NCBI RefSeq assembly: GCF_009866765.1
Contig: NZ_CP019431.1
Location: 1,612,001 to 1,676,000, forward strand
DNA length: 64,000 nucleotides
Reading direction: 5' to 3'
Source of the DNA: Pseudomonas sp. S35
Lineage (GTDB): Bacteria; Pseudomonadota; Gammaproteobacteria; Pseudomonadales; Pseudomonadaceae
The position numbers were made by a program, and so were the translations under genes. The notes beneath the pieces were generated by a model that did no database searches, was not told where the DNA came from, and saw nothing but the letters and a program-made list of their open reading frames with translations. This document shows, one piece after another, positions 38,218 through 46,030 of the stretch (positions are counted from its first letter, which is position 1; each line of letters starts with the position of its first letter).

Positions 38218-38850
38218 ATGGTTCGTCGCACCAAAGAGGAAGCTCAGGAAACGCGCAGCCAAATTCTTCAAGCCGCCGAACAAGCCTTTTACGACCGGGG
38301 CGTTGCGCGCACCACGCTGGCTGATATCGCCGCGTTGGCCGGCGTGACGCGAGGCGCCATTTACTGGCACTTCAGCAATAAGTCCGACCTGTTGCAGGCG
38401 CTGCTCGACACCCTGCATGAGCCGCTGGATGAATTGGCCAGGGCCAGCGAAAGCGAGGACGAACTCGACCCGCTGGGCTGTATGCGCAAGCTGCTGATTC
38501 ATCTGTTCCATCAAGTGGCCCTGGACCCGAAAACCCGGCGCATCAATGAGATCTTGTTTCATAAGTGCGAATTCACCGATGAAATGTGCGACATGCGCCG
38601 CCAGCGCCAGACCCACAGCCTGGAATGCAACCTGCGCATTGGCCTGACACTGCGTAACGCGGTCCATCGCGGGCAACTGCCGGAAAACCTCGACACCACC
38701 CGTGGCGCGGTGTGCATTCACGCCTACATCAACGGGTTGATTGGCCAATGGCTGTTGGTACCCGACAGCTTCCAGTTACACCAGGAAGCCGAGCGCTGGG
38801 TGGATGCCGGGTTGGACATGCTGCGTCTGAGTCCCAGCCTGCGCAATTGA
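38218..38850 (+). CDS. emhR: TetR-family repressor of the RND pump (TtgR/EmhR)
   Basis: 210 aa, the length of TtgR. Start [20 protein letters not shown]; helix-turn-helix [21 protein letters not shown] (about 35-55, same as AcrR/TtgR). The ligand domain ends near [20 protein letters not shown]. TtgR binds antibiotics and flavonoids, then leaves its operator. Divergent from emhABC, the usual layout. Preceded by a region with AT-rich elements and TTGACA at 38054-38059. Confidence 0.95.
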   Translation: MVRRTKEEAQETRSQILQAAEQAFYDRGVARTTLADIAALAGVTRGAIYWHFSNKSDLLQALLDTLHEPLDELARASESEDELDPLGCMRKLLIHLFHQVALDPKTRRINEILFHKCEFTDEMCDMRRQRQTHSLECNLRIGLTLRNAVHRGQLPENLDTTRGAVCIHAYINGLIGQWLLVPDSFQLHQEAERWVDAGLDMLRLSPSLRN

Positions 38851-39093
38851 AACAAAATGCGTAATTGCATCAGGTTGTGTCAACAGTAAAGCCTAAGGAC
38901 CGTCAATCGTCCTTCTGCCTGATTGTTGGGGTGACTTTATATACGGGCGGGCAGGCGGTTGATAGGTAGCCGCCTAAGTATTTTGTAGGGATTTTGTTGC
39001 GGATCTGTGAAGCGATGTAGCCTGCGCTTGCGCACACGCAAAAATGTGGGGGGGCAAGCCCCCTCCCACAGTTGGTTTTGCGTGTTCGGGCGA
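38851..39093. other. Intergenic region after emhR
   Basis: AAGGAC (38895-38900) and GTCCTT (38909-38914) form a short hairpin that may end emhR. Near the right end is a copy of the dispersed TGTGGG palindrome. No gene is supported here. Confidence 0.45.
39045..39070. repeat. Dispersed palindrome, TGTGGG type
   Basis: TGTGGGGGGG CAAG CCCCCTCCCACA. Same family as the copies at 26250, 42408 and 59089. It lies between convergent emhR and xenB. Confidence 0.8.
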
Positions 39094-40149
39094 TTACAGC
39101 GCCAGCGTCGGGTAGTCGATGTAACCCACCGGGCCCTTGCTATAGAAGGTGTCCGGGCGCGCGTCGTTCAGCGGCGCGTCGGCCTTCAGGCGCGCAGGCA
39201 GGTCTGGGTTGGCAATGAACGGCACGCCCCAAGCCACCGCATCCGCTTTACCCTCGGCCAGCCACGCATTGGCGCTGTCCTTGGTGAAGCGCTCGTTAGC
39301 GATGTACACGCCGCCGAAGGCTTTCTTCAATTGCGGGCCAAGGCTGTCGGCGCCTTCCTTCTCACGTGAGCAGATAAACGCGATGCCGCGCTTGCCCAGC
39401 TCACTGGCGACGTAGGTGAAGGTTTGCGCCAAGTTGTCGTCGCCCATGTCGTGGGAGTCGGCACGCGGTGCCAAATGTACACCCACGCGGCCAGCGCCCC
39501 AGACCTCAATGGCGGCGTCGGTCACTTCCAGCAGCAGGCGCGCACGGTTTTCCAGGGAGCCGCCGTAGCTGTCGGTACGCTGGTTGGTGCTGCTTTGCAG
39601 GAACTGGTCGAGCAGGTAGCCGTTGGCGCCGTGGATTTCCACGCCGTCAAAACCTGCGGCCTTGGCGTTCTCGGCGCCGGTGCGGTAGGCGTCGACGATG
39701 TCGGCGATTTCAGCGGTTTCCAGGGCGCGTGGCGTCGGGTAGTCGGCCAGCGGGCGCACCAGGCTGACGTGGCCCTTGGGCTGGATCGCGCTCGGTGCCA
39801 CCGGGGTTTCGCCGTTCAGGTACGACTCATGGGAGATACGACCCACATGCCACAGTTGCAGGAAAATCTTGCCGCCCGCGCCATGAATGGCCTTGGTCAC
39901 GTTGGCCCAGCCGCGTACCTGGTCGTTGGACCAGATGCCCGGGGTGTCCGGGTAGCCCACGCCCAGCGGCGTCACCGAGGTGGCTTCGCTGAGGATCAGC
40001 CCGGCGGAGGCGCGTTGCACGTAGTACTCGGCCATCAGCGCGTTGGGCACGCGGCCGGCGTCGGCGCGGCAGCGGGTCAGCGGCGCCATGATGATGCGGT
40101 TCGACAGTTCCAGATCGCCCAGAGTGATCGGATCGAAAATAGTCGTCAT
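39094..40149 (-). CDS. xenB: Xenobiotic reductase XenB, Old Yellow Enzyme family
   Basis: 351 aa from ATG at 40149. Start MTTIFDPITLGDLELSNRII, then MAPLTRCRADAGRVPNALM, FMN-binding segments (HGANGYLLDQFLQ, then NQRTDSYGGSLENRARL) and YIANERFTKDSAN: the OYE class close to NemA and to P. fluorescens XenB. FMN/NADPH enzyme that reduces N-ethylmaleimide, nitroglycerin, nitroaromatics and enones. It is the last gene of an arsR-MFS-xenB set on the minus strand. Confidence 0.93.
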   Translation of the reverse strand: MTTIFDPITLGDLELSNRIIMAPLTRCRADAGRVPNALMAEYYVQRASAGLILSEATSVTPLGVGYPDTPGIWSNDQVRGWANVTKAIHGAGGKIFLQLWHVGRISHESYLNGETPVAPSAIQPKGHVSLVRPLADYPTPRALETAEIADIVDAYRTGAENAKAAGFDGVEIHGANGYLLDQFLQSSTNQRTDSYGGSLENRARLLLEVTDAAIEVWGAGRVGVHLAPRADSHDMGDDNLAQTFTYVASELGKRGIAFICSREKEGADSLGPQLKKAFGGVYIANERFTKDSANAWLAEGKADAVAWGVPFIANPDLPARLKADAPLNDARPDTFYSKGPVGYIDYPTLAL

Positions 40150-40177
40150 GGGAAAACACCTTTCTCTTTGAAGTTGA

Positions 40178-41330
40178 TCAGTTGGTCGCAGGGGCCAGGT
40201 CGGCATCGCCGCTCTGACGGAAAGTAATCAAGGTCACCACCAGCGCCAGGATCGCCAGGGCCGCTGCGGCCAGAGGCACGCGGGTCAGGCCGAAACCGTG
40301 GGCAATCACACTGCCGCCGACCCAGGCACCGAGGGCATTGCCGATGTTGAAGGCGCCGATGTTCAAGGTGGACACCAGGTTTGGCGCGGCCTTGCCGAAG
40401 GTCACCACGTTGATCTGCAGCGCCGGCACGGCGGCAAACGAAGCGGTGGCCCACAGGAACAGGGTGATTTCGGTCGGGATCAGCGCGACGCTGGTCCAGG
40501 TCAGCGCAGTGGACACCACCGCCATGCTGATAAACACACCGATCAAGGTCGCGGCCAGGCGTTTGTCCGCCAGCTTGCCGCCGATGATGTTGCCCACCGT
40601 GAGGCCCAGGCCGATCAGCAGCAGGGTCCAGGTCACGCCTTTGGGCGACACGCCGGTGACATCGCCGAGCAGCGGCGCCACATAGGTGAAGAGGGTGAAC
40701 ATGGACGCGGCGAACAGCGCGGTCATGCTCAGCGACAACCAGATCCCGGCGCCTTTGAGGGCGGCCAGCTCGGCGCGCATGTCGAGTTTTTCTTCGTCGC
40801 GCTTGGCCGGCAGGAAGCGGATCAGGCCGATCAACGCCACCACGCCAATCACCGTCACCGCCCAGAAGGTCGAGCGCCAGCCGGCTTCCTGGCCCAGCGC
40901 AGTACCCAGCGGTACACCGAGCACGTTGGCCAGGGTCAGGCCGGTGAACATCAAGGCCACAGCCGATGCACGTTTGTTGGCGGGCACCAGGTTGGCCGCA
41001 ACCACCGAGCCGATCCCGAAGAACGCGCCGTGGCACAGCGCGGTGATTACACGGGTTGTAGTCACTGGCCAGGGCGCAGAGCAGGTTGCCGATAATGAAG
41101 ATGCCCATCAACGCTACCAGGGCGGCCTTGCGTGGCAGCTTGGCGGTGGCCAATGCCATGAAGGGGGCACCGATGGCCACGCCCAGGGCGTAGCCGGTGA
41201 CCAGCCAGCCGGCGCCGGGGATCGACACGCCGAGGTCTGCCGCCACATCGGGCAACAGGCCCATGATGACGAACTCGGTGGTGCCGATGGCGAAGGCGCT
41301 CAGGGCCAGTATGAGTAGCGAGAGGGGCAT
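40178..41330 (-). pseudogene. MFS efflux transporter (AraJ/YdhP type) with a frameshift
   Basis: Two reading frames carry the two halves of one protein. From ATG at 41330 the frame codes MPLSLLILALSAFAIGTTEF and on to NLLCALASDYN (about 91 residues). From about 41060 the continuation RVITALCHGAFFGIG lies in another frame and runs to the stop at 40178. Homologues have about five to six residues more at the join (of the form DY...ARVITAL), so a deletion of 2 mod 3 bases, for example 14, is likely; a 1-base insertion is the alternative. The first frame alone would run on to 40146 with nonsense sequence. Could be a natural inactivation or a sequence error. Downstream of the ArsR-type gene by 13 bp and just before xenB. 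Confidence 0.82.
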
Positions 41331-41343
41331 TATCGTTTCCTTG

Positions 41344-41670
41344 TTACAGCGCTGCGTTGTCGTCAGCGCTGAGTTCTGTGGTGAGCGCCGCGAGGAAGCT
41401 TTGGATCACCTCCTCATTACGCTTGAAAAAATGCCACTGCCCGGCCTTCTGGCTGCTGATCAAACCCGCCCGTTGCAAGGTGGCCAGGTGCGCCGACACC
41501 GTCGACTGGGACAAGCCGCAGCGTTGGTCGATCTGCCCGGCACAGATGCCGTATTCGTGGTTGTGCAGTTGCTCGGGGAATTGCACTTTCGGGTCTTTCA
41601 GCCAGGTGAGGATGTCTCGTCGTACTGGGTGCGCCAGGGCTTTTATTATTTCGTCGAGGTCGATGGACAT
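41344..41670 (-). CDS. ArsR-family winged-helix regulator
   Basis: 108 aa from ATG at 41670. HTH region: IIKALAHPVRRDILTWLKD, then QRCGLSQSTVSAHLATLQRA. No Cys-based metal site is seen beyond one Cys in GICAGQIDQRCG, so it is probably redox- or ligand-sensing. It heads the MFS-xenB set. Three copies of a CGTTATATC-type site occupy the region up to acpH, presumably its operators; it would control its own operon and possibly acpH. Extending the frame to 41826 would put coding sequence through these sites and is unlikely. Confidence 0.87.
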   Translation of the reverse strand: MSIDLDEIIKALAHPVRRDILTWLKDPKVQFPEQLHNHEYGICAGQIDQRCGLSQSTVSAHLATLQRAGLISSQKAGQWHFFKRNEEVIQSFLAALTTELSADDNAAL

Positions 41671-41692
41671 GGCAGGTGCTCGGTGTCGTAAA

Positions 41693-41795
41693 GCGTTATA
41701 TCGCGATGAGGCGAACCTTAAATCGTTATATCCCGATATACCAATATGATTTTGCTCTGAGATCAGGCCAAATCGGTATATCGGGTTATAACGAT
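41693..41795. promoter_or_regulatory. Three-copy operator array before the ArsR-type gene
   Basis: Copy A GCGTTATATCGCGAT (41693-41707), copy B ATCGTTATATCCCGATATACC (41722-41742), copy C GGTATATCGGGTTATAACGAT (41775-41795). B and C are inverted and complementary at 20 of 21 positions; A matches B at about 12 of 15. All lie between the divergent arsR-type and acpH genes. Confidence 0.75.
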
Positions 41796-41824
41796 ACGTT
41801 GGCGGCAGTGCTAGACTGCGCGCC

Positions 41825-42409
41825 ATGAATTATCTCGCACATCTGCACCTGGGCGGCCAACTTCCTGCGCAACTGCTGGGCAGCCTCTATGGCGATTTCG
41901 TCAAAGGTCGCCTGCAAGGGCAGTTCAGCCCGCAAATCGAGTCGGCGATTCAGTTGCATCGCTCGATTGACCGCTTTACCGACAGCCACCCGTTGGTGGG
42001 GCAGGCGTTGTCGCGCTTTCGCCTCACGCGTCGGCGCTACGCGGGGATCGTCCTCGATGTGTTTTTTGATCACTGCCTGGCGCGGGACTGGGCGCTGTAT
42101 GCCGACCAGCCGCTGGAGCACTTCACCTCTCAGGTGTACCGCGTGCTGGCGGCCGAACCGCAGTTGCCCGGGCGACTGGCGCAGATTGCGCCGTATATGG
42201 CGGCGGATGATTGGTTGGGTTCGTACCGTGAGTTTGCGGTGATGGAGCAGGTGTTGCGGGGGATTTCGCGGCGGCTGACGCAGCCGGAGGAATTGGGGTT
42301 TGCGATGCAGGAGTTGCGTGAGTTGTATGAGCCGTTGAGTGAAGACTTCCGGGTCTTCTACCCCGAACTGCAAGCCTTCGCGCATAACCACCTGACAACA
42401 CAAAGCTAA
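41825..42409 (+). CDS. acpH: Acyl carrier protein phosphodiesterase
   Basis: 194 aa, as E. coli AcpH (193). Start MNYLAHLHLG, then GSLYGDFVKGRL and IDRFTDSHPLV, HD-like metal enzyme motifs, VLDVFFDHCLARDW. It removes the 4'-phosphopantetheine arm from holo-ACP. Divergent from the ArsR-type gene and followed directly by a palindromic repeat whose left arm overlaps the stop codon. Some relatives are of unknown activity, so the role is by family. Confidence 0.9.
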   Translation: MNYLAHLHLGGQLPAQLLGSLYGDFVKGRLQGQFSPQIESAIQLHRSIDRFTDSHPLVGQALSRFRLTRRRYAGIVLDVFFDHCLARDWALYADQPLEHFTSQVYRVLAAEPQLPGRLAQIAPYMAADDWLGSYREFAVMEQVLRGISRRLTQPEELGFAMQELRELYEPLSEDFRVFYPELQAFAHNHLTTQS

Positions 42410-42441
42410 ATGTGGGAGGGAGCAAGCCCCCTCCCACATTT
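42408..42441. repeat. Dispersed palindrome, TGTGGGAGGG type, overlapping the acpH stop
   Basis: AAATGTGGGAGGG (42408-42420), spacer AGCAAGC, right arm to 42441. Sits between convergent acpH and olsA and can act as a terminator for both. Confidence 0.88.
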
Positions 42442-42457
42442 GAACTGTGTTCACATC

Positions 42458-43249
42458 TCAGGCTGCAAAAGCCGGTCGAGCATGCACTTGTTCGGTCTCC
42501 GGCAACGGCCCAAACAGCGCCTTCTGCACCGCCTGCTGCGCCTGATACGCCAGCGCCGCGCGTTCCTGCCCGGCGCAGGCAATCGGCTTGAGCACGTGGA
42601 TTTCCACATCACCCTGGTCATTGCCGAACAAACGCATCAGGTGCGAGAGCAAATCATCATCGCCAATAAACGGTGCCAGCGGGTCCACTTGCCCATCGCG
42701 CAGGTAACGAATCGCCACCGGTTGCAGCGCCACATCCGCATCGATCGCGCTGGCCAGCAAACGCCCGTGGAAGGTGCGCAGGCTGCGCCCATCGGTGGTG
42801 GTGCCTTCGGGGAACATCAGCAGCGGATGCTGTTGCTCCAGATGCCGGGTCATCTGCTTGCGGATCAACTGGCTGTCACCCGAGCCGCGACGGATAAACA
42901 GGCTACCCGCTTTGGCCGCCAACCAACCGGCCACCGGCCAGGTGCGCACTTCGGCCTTGGACAAAAACGACATCGGCGCCACCGCGCCCAGCAGCGGAAT
43001 GTCAGTCCAGGACACGTGATTGCTCACCCACAGCATCGGCTGCGTCGGCAGCTCACCGTGCACCGTCACGCGAAAGGGCAGGGCGTTGGTCAGCCGCGCC
43101 ATAAAAAACCGCGACCAGCGCTGGCGCCGCACCATAGAGTTGGCGACGCCCAGACGCTCGAACACGCCAAACACACTGGCCATGCTCAAGCCTAGCGCCA
43201 CTACTACCAGCACGCGGGCAATGCGCCCGTACACGCGCAAACGGCTCAT
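42458..43249 (-). CDS. olsA: Lyso-ornithine lipid O-acyltransferase (PlsC family) OlsA
   Basis: 263 aa from ATG at 43249. N-terminal membrane helix (RVLVVVALGLSMASVFGVF); acyltransferase motifs HVSWTD (HX4D with NHVSWTD), FIRRGSGD, FPEGTTTDG and the following block IRYLRDG. Generic PlsC makes phosphatidic acid, but overlap with OlsB (ATGA) shows that this is OlsA, which adds the second acyl chain to lyso-ornithine lipid. Same gene order as PA4350-PA4351. Expected to be expressed at low phosphate with olsB. Confidence 0.9.
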   Translation of the reverse strand: MSRLRVYGRIARVLVVVALGLSMASVFGVFERLGVANSMVRRQRWSRFFMARLTNALPFRVTVHGELPTQPMLWVSNHVSWTDIPLLGAVAPMSFLSKAEVRTWPVAGWLAAKAGSLFIRRGSGDSQLIRKQMTRHLEQQHPLLMFPEGTTTDGRSLRTFHGRLLASAIDADVALQPVAIRYLRDGQVDPLAPFIGDDDLLSHLMRLFGNDQGDVEIHVLKPIACAGQERAALAYQAQQAVQKALFGPLPETEQVHARPAFAA

Positions 43250-44004
43250 CACATGGCCGCCTTGAAATGGCGTGCATAACGCGGGCACAAATTATCGCGC
43301 TTGAGCAGGATGAACACGTCGGCCACCTGGAAATCCTCATCCCAGCACGGCTCGCCGCAGATCTTCGCACCCAGGCGCATATAGGCCTTGAGCAGCGGCG
43401 GCATTTCGGCGATCACGTTGGACGGCAGGTCCAGCGCCGGCAGCGGTTTTTTCGGTTCGGCGCGCAGGTGTTCGTTGCACAGGTAGCGTTCGCGCAGGCG
43501 CTGCATGATCGCGTGGGCCTGGATGCCGCCGTCGTGCATCGGGATGCTCGCGCAACCCATCAAATAGCTGTAGCCGCCCTGGTTGAGCACCTCGGCCAAT
43601 TCGCCCCACAACACGGCGATGGTGCCACCGTTGCGGTAGGCCGGGTCGACGCAGGTGCGGCCGATTTCCAGGATCGGGCCTTGCAGGTGCAGCAAGCCAT
43701 GCAGGCTGAATTCTTCTTCGCTGTAGAACCGGCCCAAGGTGCTGGCGGCCTGGTGGTCGAGCAAACGGGTGGTGGCGACGAGTCGTCCGCTGTTCAAATC
43801 CCGCACGCCGATGTGGCTGCAGTGAACATCATAGTCATCCATGTCCAGACCCAGTTCCGCGCCTTTCAGCTTGGCGTTGAACTCGCCGCTGAATACGTTG
43901 AACCGCAGGGCCTGGGCTTCCTGCAACGCCTGTGCGCCAACCAGGCGTTCGGCTTGCAGACGGCGTTCATTGCCGGTGTCGCTGATGCGGGCGATCTGAG
44001 TCAT
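43249..44004 (-). CDS. olsB: Ornithine-acyl[acyl carrier protein] N-acyltransferase OlsB
   Basis: 251 aa from ATG at 44004, with GGAGA upstream. GNAT-fold (hemolysin-like/PlsC-associated) protein: [47 protein letters not shown] with acyl-donor loop, and [10 protein letters not shown]. It transfers 3-hydroxyacyl from ACP to ornithine, the first step to ornithine lipids of the inner/outer membrane that replace phospholipids at low phosphate. Starts 84 bp from a three-repeat Pho box on its strand. Confidence 0.93.
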   Translation of the reverse strand: MTQIARISDTGNERRLQAERLVGAQALQEAQALRFNVFSGEFNAKLKGAELGLDMDDYDVHCSHIGVRDLNSGRLVATTRLLDHQAASTLGRFYSEEEFSLHGLLHLQGPILEIGRTCVDPAYRNGGTIAVLWGELAEVLNQGGYSYLMGCASIPMHDGGIQAHAIMQRLRERYLCNEHLRAEPKKPLPALDLPSNVIAEMPPLLKAYMRLGAKICGEPCWDEDFQVADVFILLKRDNLCPRYARHFKAAM

Positions 44005-44087
44005 GGCGAGTCTCCGAGTGCCGGCCACGTTTCGGCCGGTCGACTTTGTTGTCCAAAGTCAGGCTATGTAGCCCCGGTGTCATCTCC

Positions 44088-44116
44088 ATGAAGTTATGGT
44101 GACGCTTGGATGACAG
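44088..44116 (-). promoter_or_regulatory. Pho box upstream of olsB (minus strand)
   Basis: Reading the minus strand: CTGTCAT CCAA, GCGTCAC CATA, ACTTCAT, three 7-mers repeated every 11 bp (start at 44116, 44105, 44094), the PhoB spacing. A TACATA -10-like element lies downstream (around 44066-44071). Confidence 0.8.
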
Positions 44117-44121
44117 GCCCT

Positions 44122-44139
44122 CTGTCGCCAATCTGTCAT
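44122..44139 (+). promoter_or_regulatory. Pho box upstream of the serine hydrolase gene (plus strand)
   Basis: CTGTCGCCAATCTGTCAT matches the PhoB consensus CTGTCAT-A/T-rich-CTGTCAT at about 15 of 18 positions. TAGGCT, ten bases after it, can be the -10. Start codon is 50 bp downstream. Confidence 0.82.
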
Positions 44140-44188
44140 CACCTTCGGCTAGGCTCGCCGGCTTGAATGCCCCCTCGAGTCTGCGTCC

Positions 44189-45262
44189 ATGGTAAGAGGC
44201 TTGCTGTGTGTTGCCCTGCTGTTCGTCACCGTCACCGCTCGCGCCGACACCTGGCCTGACAAGGACTGGGCCAAGGGCACGCCGCTTGCCGGCCCCGCCG
44301 TCGAAGCCTTGGATACCTACGCGTTCGCGCCGCGTGACGATGCCACCCGCCAGGGCATTCGCACCGATGCACTGCTGGTGATCCGCGACGGCCAGATCAT
44401 CTATGAACGCTACGCCGCGCCTACCACCGCCGACACGCCGCACCTGACCTGGTCGATCAGCAAGAGCCTAATGGCCACCGTGCTTGGGGTGGCCTACGGC
44501 GATAATCGCTTCAAACTCACCGACCCCGTTGCCCGCTTTTATCCGCCGATGAAACAGCACCCCACGGTGACTATGGCCGACCTGTTGCACTGGGCCTCGG
44601 GCTTGGACTGGCAGGAGGACTACGAATACGCCCCGCTCAAATCCTCGGTGGTTGCGATGCTGTACACCCGTGGTCGCGCCGATATGGCCGAGTTTGCCGC
44701 CAACACCGAATCCTTCAGTGCCCCGGGCCAGGTCTTTCGTTATTCCAGCGGCGACAGCAATATCCTGTCCGCCGCGCTCAAGGGCATGCTCGGCCACAAG
44801 GCGTACATGAGTTACCCCTGGGATGCGCTGTTCAAGCCGCTGGGCATTCACAACGCCACCTGGGAAACCGATGCCGACGAAACCTTTGTCGCCTCGTCCT
44901 ACGCTTACCTCACCGCGCGTGACTTGGCGCGTGTCGGCCTGCTGATGGCGCGCGACGGGCGCTGGGGTGACCAACAATTGCTGCCCAAAGACTGGGTCGC
45001 TTTCAACCGCCAACCCTTCGACAAATACAAGGCAGGCCAGGACGAAGCCGTCCCGGGCGGCCATTGGTGGCTCAACCAAGGCACCCCGCGACCCTGGCCG
45101 GACGCCCCCGCCGACACCTTCGCCGCCCTCGGCCACTGGGGCCAGGCGCTGTACGTGATGCCCGACGAACACCTGGTGATCGTGCGCTATGGCGATGATC
45201 GCGACGGCAGCTATCGCCATAACGAACTGCTCAAGCGCGTGCTTGCGGCGGTGCAACCATGA
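44189..45262 (+). CDS. Periplasmic serine hydrolase, beta-lactamase/esterase family
   Basis: 357 aa with a signal peptide (MVRGLLCVALLFVTVTARAD). Class C beta-lactamase-like fold: SxxK motif SISK (Ser89, Lys92) in LTWSISKSLMA, YSS in FRYSSGDSN as the second motif, and a late GHWGQALYV near the KTG position. Relatives hydrolyse esters or peptides; whether this acts on lipids or nylon oligomers is unknown. A Pho box 50 bp upstream suggests low-phosphate induction, so a role in recycling a phosphate-starvation product is possible. Overlaps the next gene by four bases (ATGA). Confidence 0.87.
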   Translation: MVRGLLCVALLFVTVTARADTWPDKDWAKGTPLAGPAVEALDTYAFAPRDDATRQGIRTDALLVIRDGQIIYERYAAPTTADTPHLTWSISKSLMATVLGVAYGDNRFKLTDPVARFYPPMKQHPTVTMADLLHWASGLDWQEDYEYAPLKSSVVAMLYTRGRADMAEFAANTESFSAPGQVFRYSSGDSNILSAALKGMLGHKAYMSYPWDALFKPLGIHNATWETDADETFVASSYAYLTARDLARVGLLMARDGRWGDQQLLPKDWVAFNRQPFDKYKAGQDEAVPGGHWWLNQGTPRPWPDAPADTFAALGHWGQALYVMPDEHLVIVRYGDDRDGSYRHNELLKRVLAAVQP

Positions 45263-45573
45263 TTCGTCGTCGGCCGTTCACCAGCCTTTTTCTGGTGCTG
45301 CTGCTCGCCCTGTCGGGCTGGGTTTGGCACGAGCGCGTCAACCTGCAAGCCTTCCCCGACATCATCGCGGCGTATACCGCCAAGGAGTATTGCTCGTGCC
45401 GGTATGTGGCGAACAACCCGGCGGAATATTGCCGGGGGTATGTGAAGCAGTACGTGCCGACCAGTGCGTTCAGCGATAACCCGCAGCGTAGCGAAGTGAC
45501 GGCGAGTGGGTTGGGGCGCACGCACAGTGCCAGGTGGTTGGGGGAGCGGCAGGGGTGTCGGTTGTTGCCGTGA
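45259..45573 (+). CDS. Small secreted or membrane-anchored cysteine-containing protein
   Basis: 104 aa. An N-terminal hydrophobic segment (FLVLLLALSGWVW, residues 11-23) can be a signal anchor. Conserved-looking cysteines: CSC and C in EYCSCRYV, EYCRGYV and a late GCRLL. No family recognised. Its start overlaps the serine hydrolase stop, so it is in the same putative Pho-controlled transcript. Confidence 0.75.
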   Translation: MIRRRPFTSLFLVLLLALSGWVWHERVNLQAFPDIIAAYTAKEYCSCRYVANNPAEYCRGYVKQYVPTSAFSDNPQRSEVTASGLGRTHSARWLGERQGCRLLP

Positions 45574-45613
45574 GGTTCCAATTGGGCACTTCCACTTAAT
45601 CAACCCCAATAGA

Positions 45614-45633
45614 CGGGCCTCTGGTGAGGCCCG
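45614..45633. terminator. Hairpin between two convergent genes
   Basis: CGGGCCTC and GAGGCCCG pair around TGGT between the serine hydrolase partner gene and the immunity-like gene. No long T-run; probable terminator or pause site. Confidence 0.5.
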
Positions 45634-45640
45634 GTCTGGA

Positions 45641-46030
45641 TCACCTGAACTCTACCAGTACAGCTGCAACTATCGCCCAAGGTAAAGCAACGAACGCTAT
45701 CGCCATATTGGCGAACAGACGACGTTTTAGGTGAGTTGGGAAATTCTCAAAATCCACAGGGTTTAAATCTCCAATCCGAATGTACGCCTTCGGCCACGTC
45801 ATCATCCCGGCGATTTTTGCGATCTCCAATAGGGACCAAATCAAGCCTCGTTTGCCCAGACTCGGGCCCCAGAGATAGATATAACGGCTGTTCTTTAATG
45901 CCTCCTTTATCTCCTCGATGTGGCGGTGGCTCAAGTACAGGCTGTAGGCAAGGCCAACAGCGGATAGCAGGCCAGGTGCCCCCAGGAAAAGTATTGCAGC
46001 CCAGGGCGACCAAGTGTCGATACTGGTCAT
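45641..46030 (-). CDS. Small membrane protein, probable immunity protein of the PAAR effector
   Basis: 129 aa. Three hydrophobic segments: WAAILFLGAPGLLSAVGLAY (about 9-28), a weaker one around LIWSLLEIAKIAGMM, and FANMAIAFVALPWAIVAAVL near the C-terminus. Its start overlaps the stop of the PAAR gene (ATGA), the layout of a type VI effector-immunity pair. A membrane protein is what one expects to protect against a pore-forming toxin. No known family seen; role is inferred from position and topology. Confidence 0.7.
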   Translation of the reverse strand: MTSIDTWSPWAAILFLGAPGLLSAVGLAYSLYLSHRHIEEIKEALKNSRYIYLWGPSLGKRGLIWSLLEIAKIAGMMTWPKAYIRIGDLNPVDFENFPTHLKRRLFANMAIAFVALPWAIVAAVLVEFR

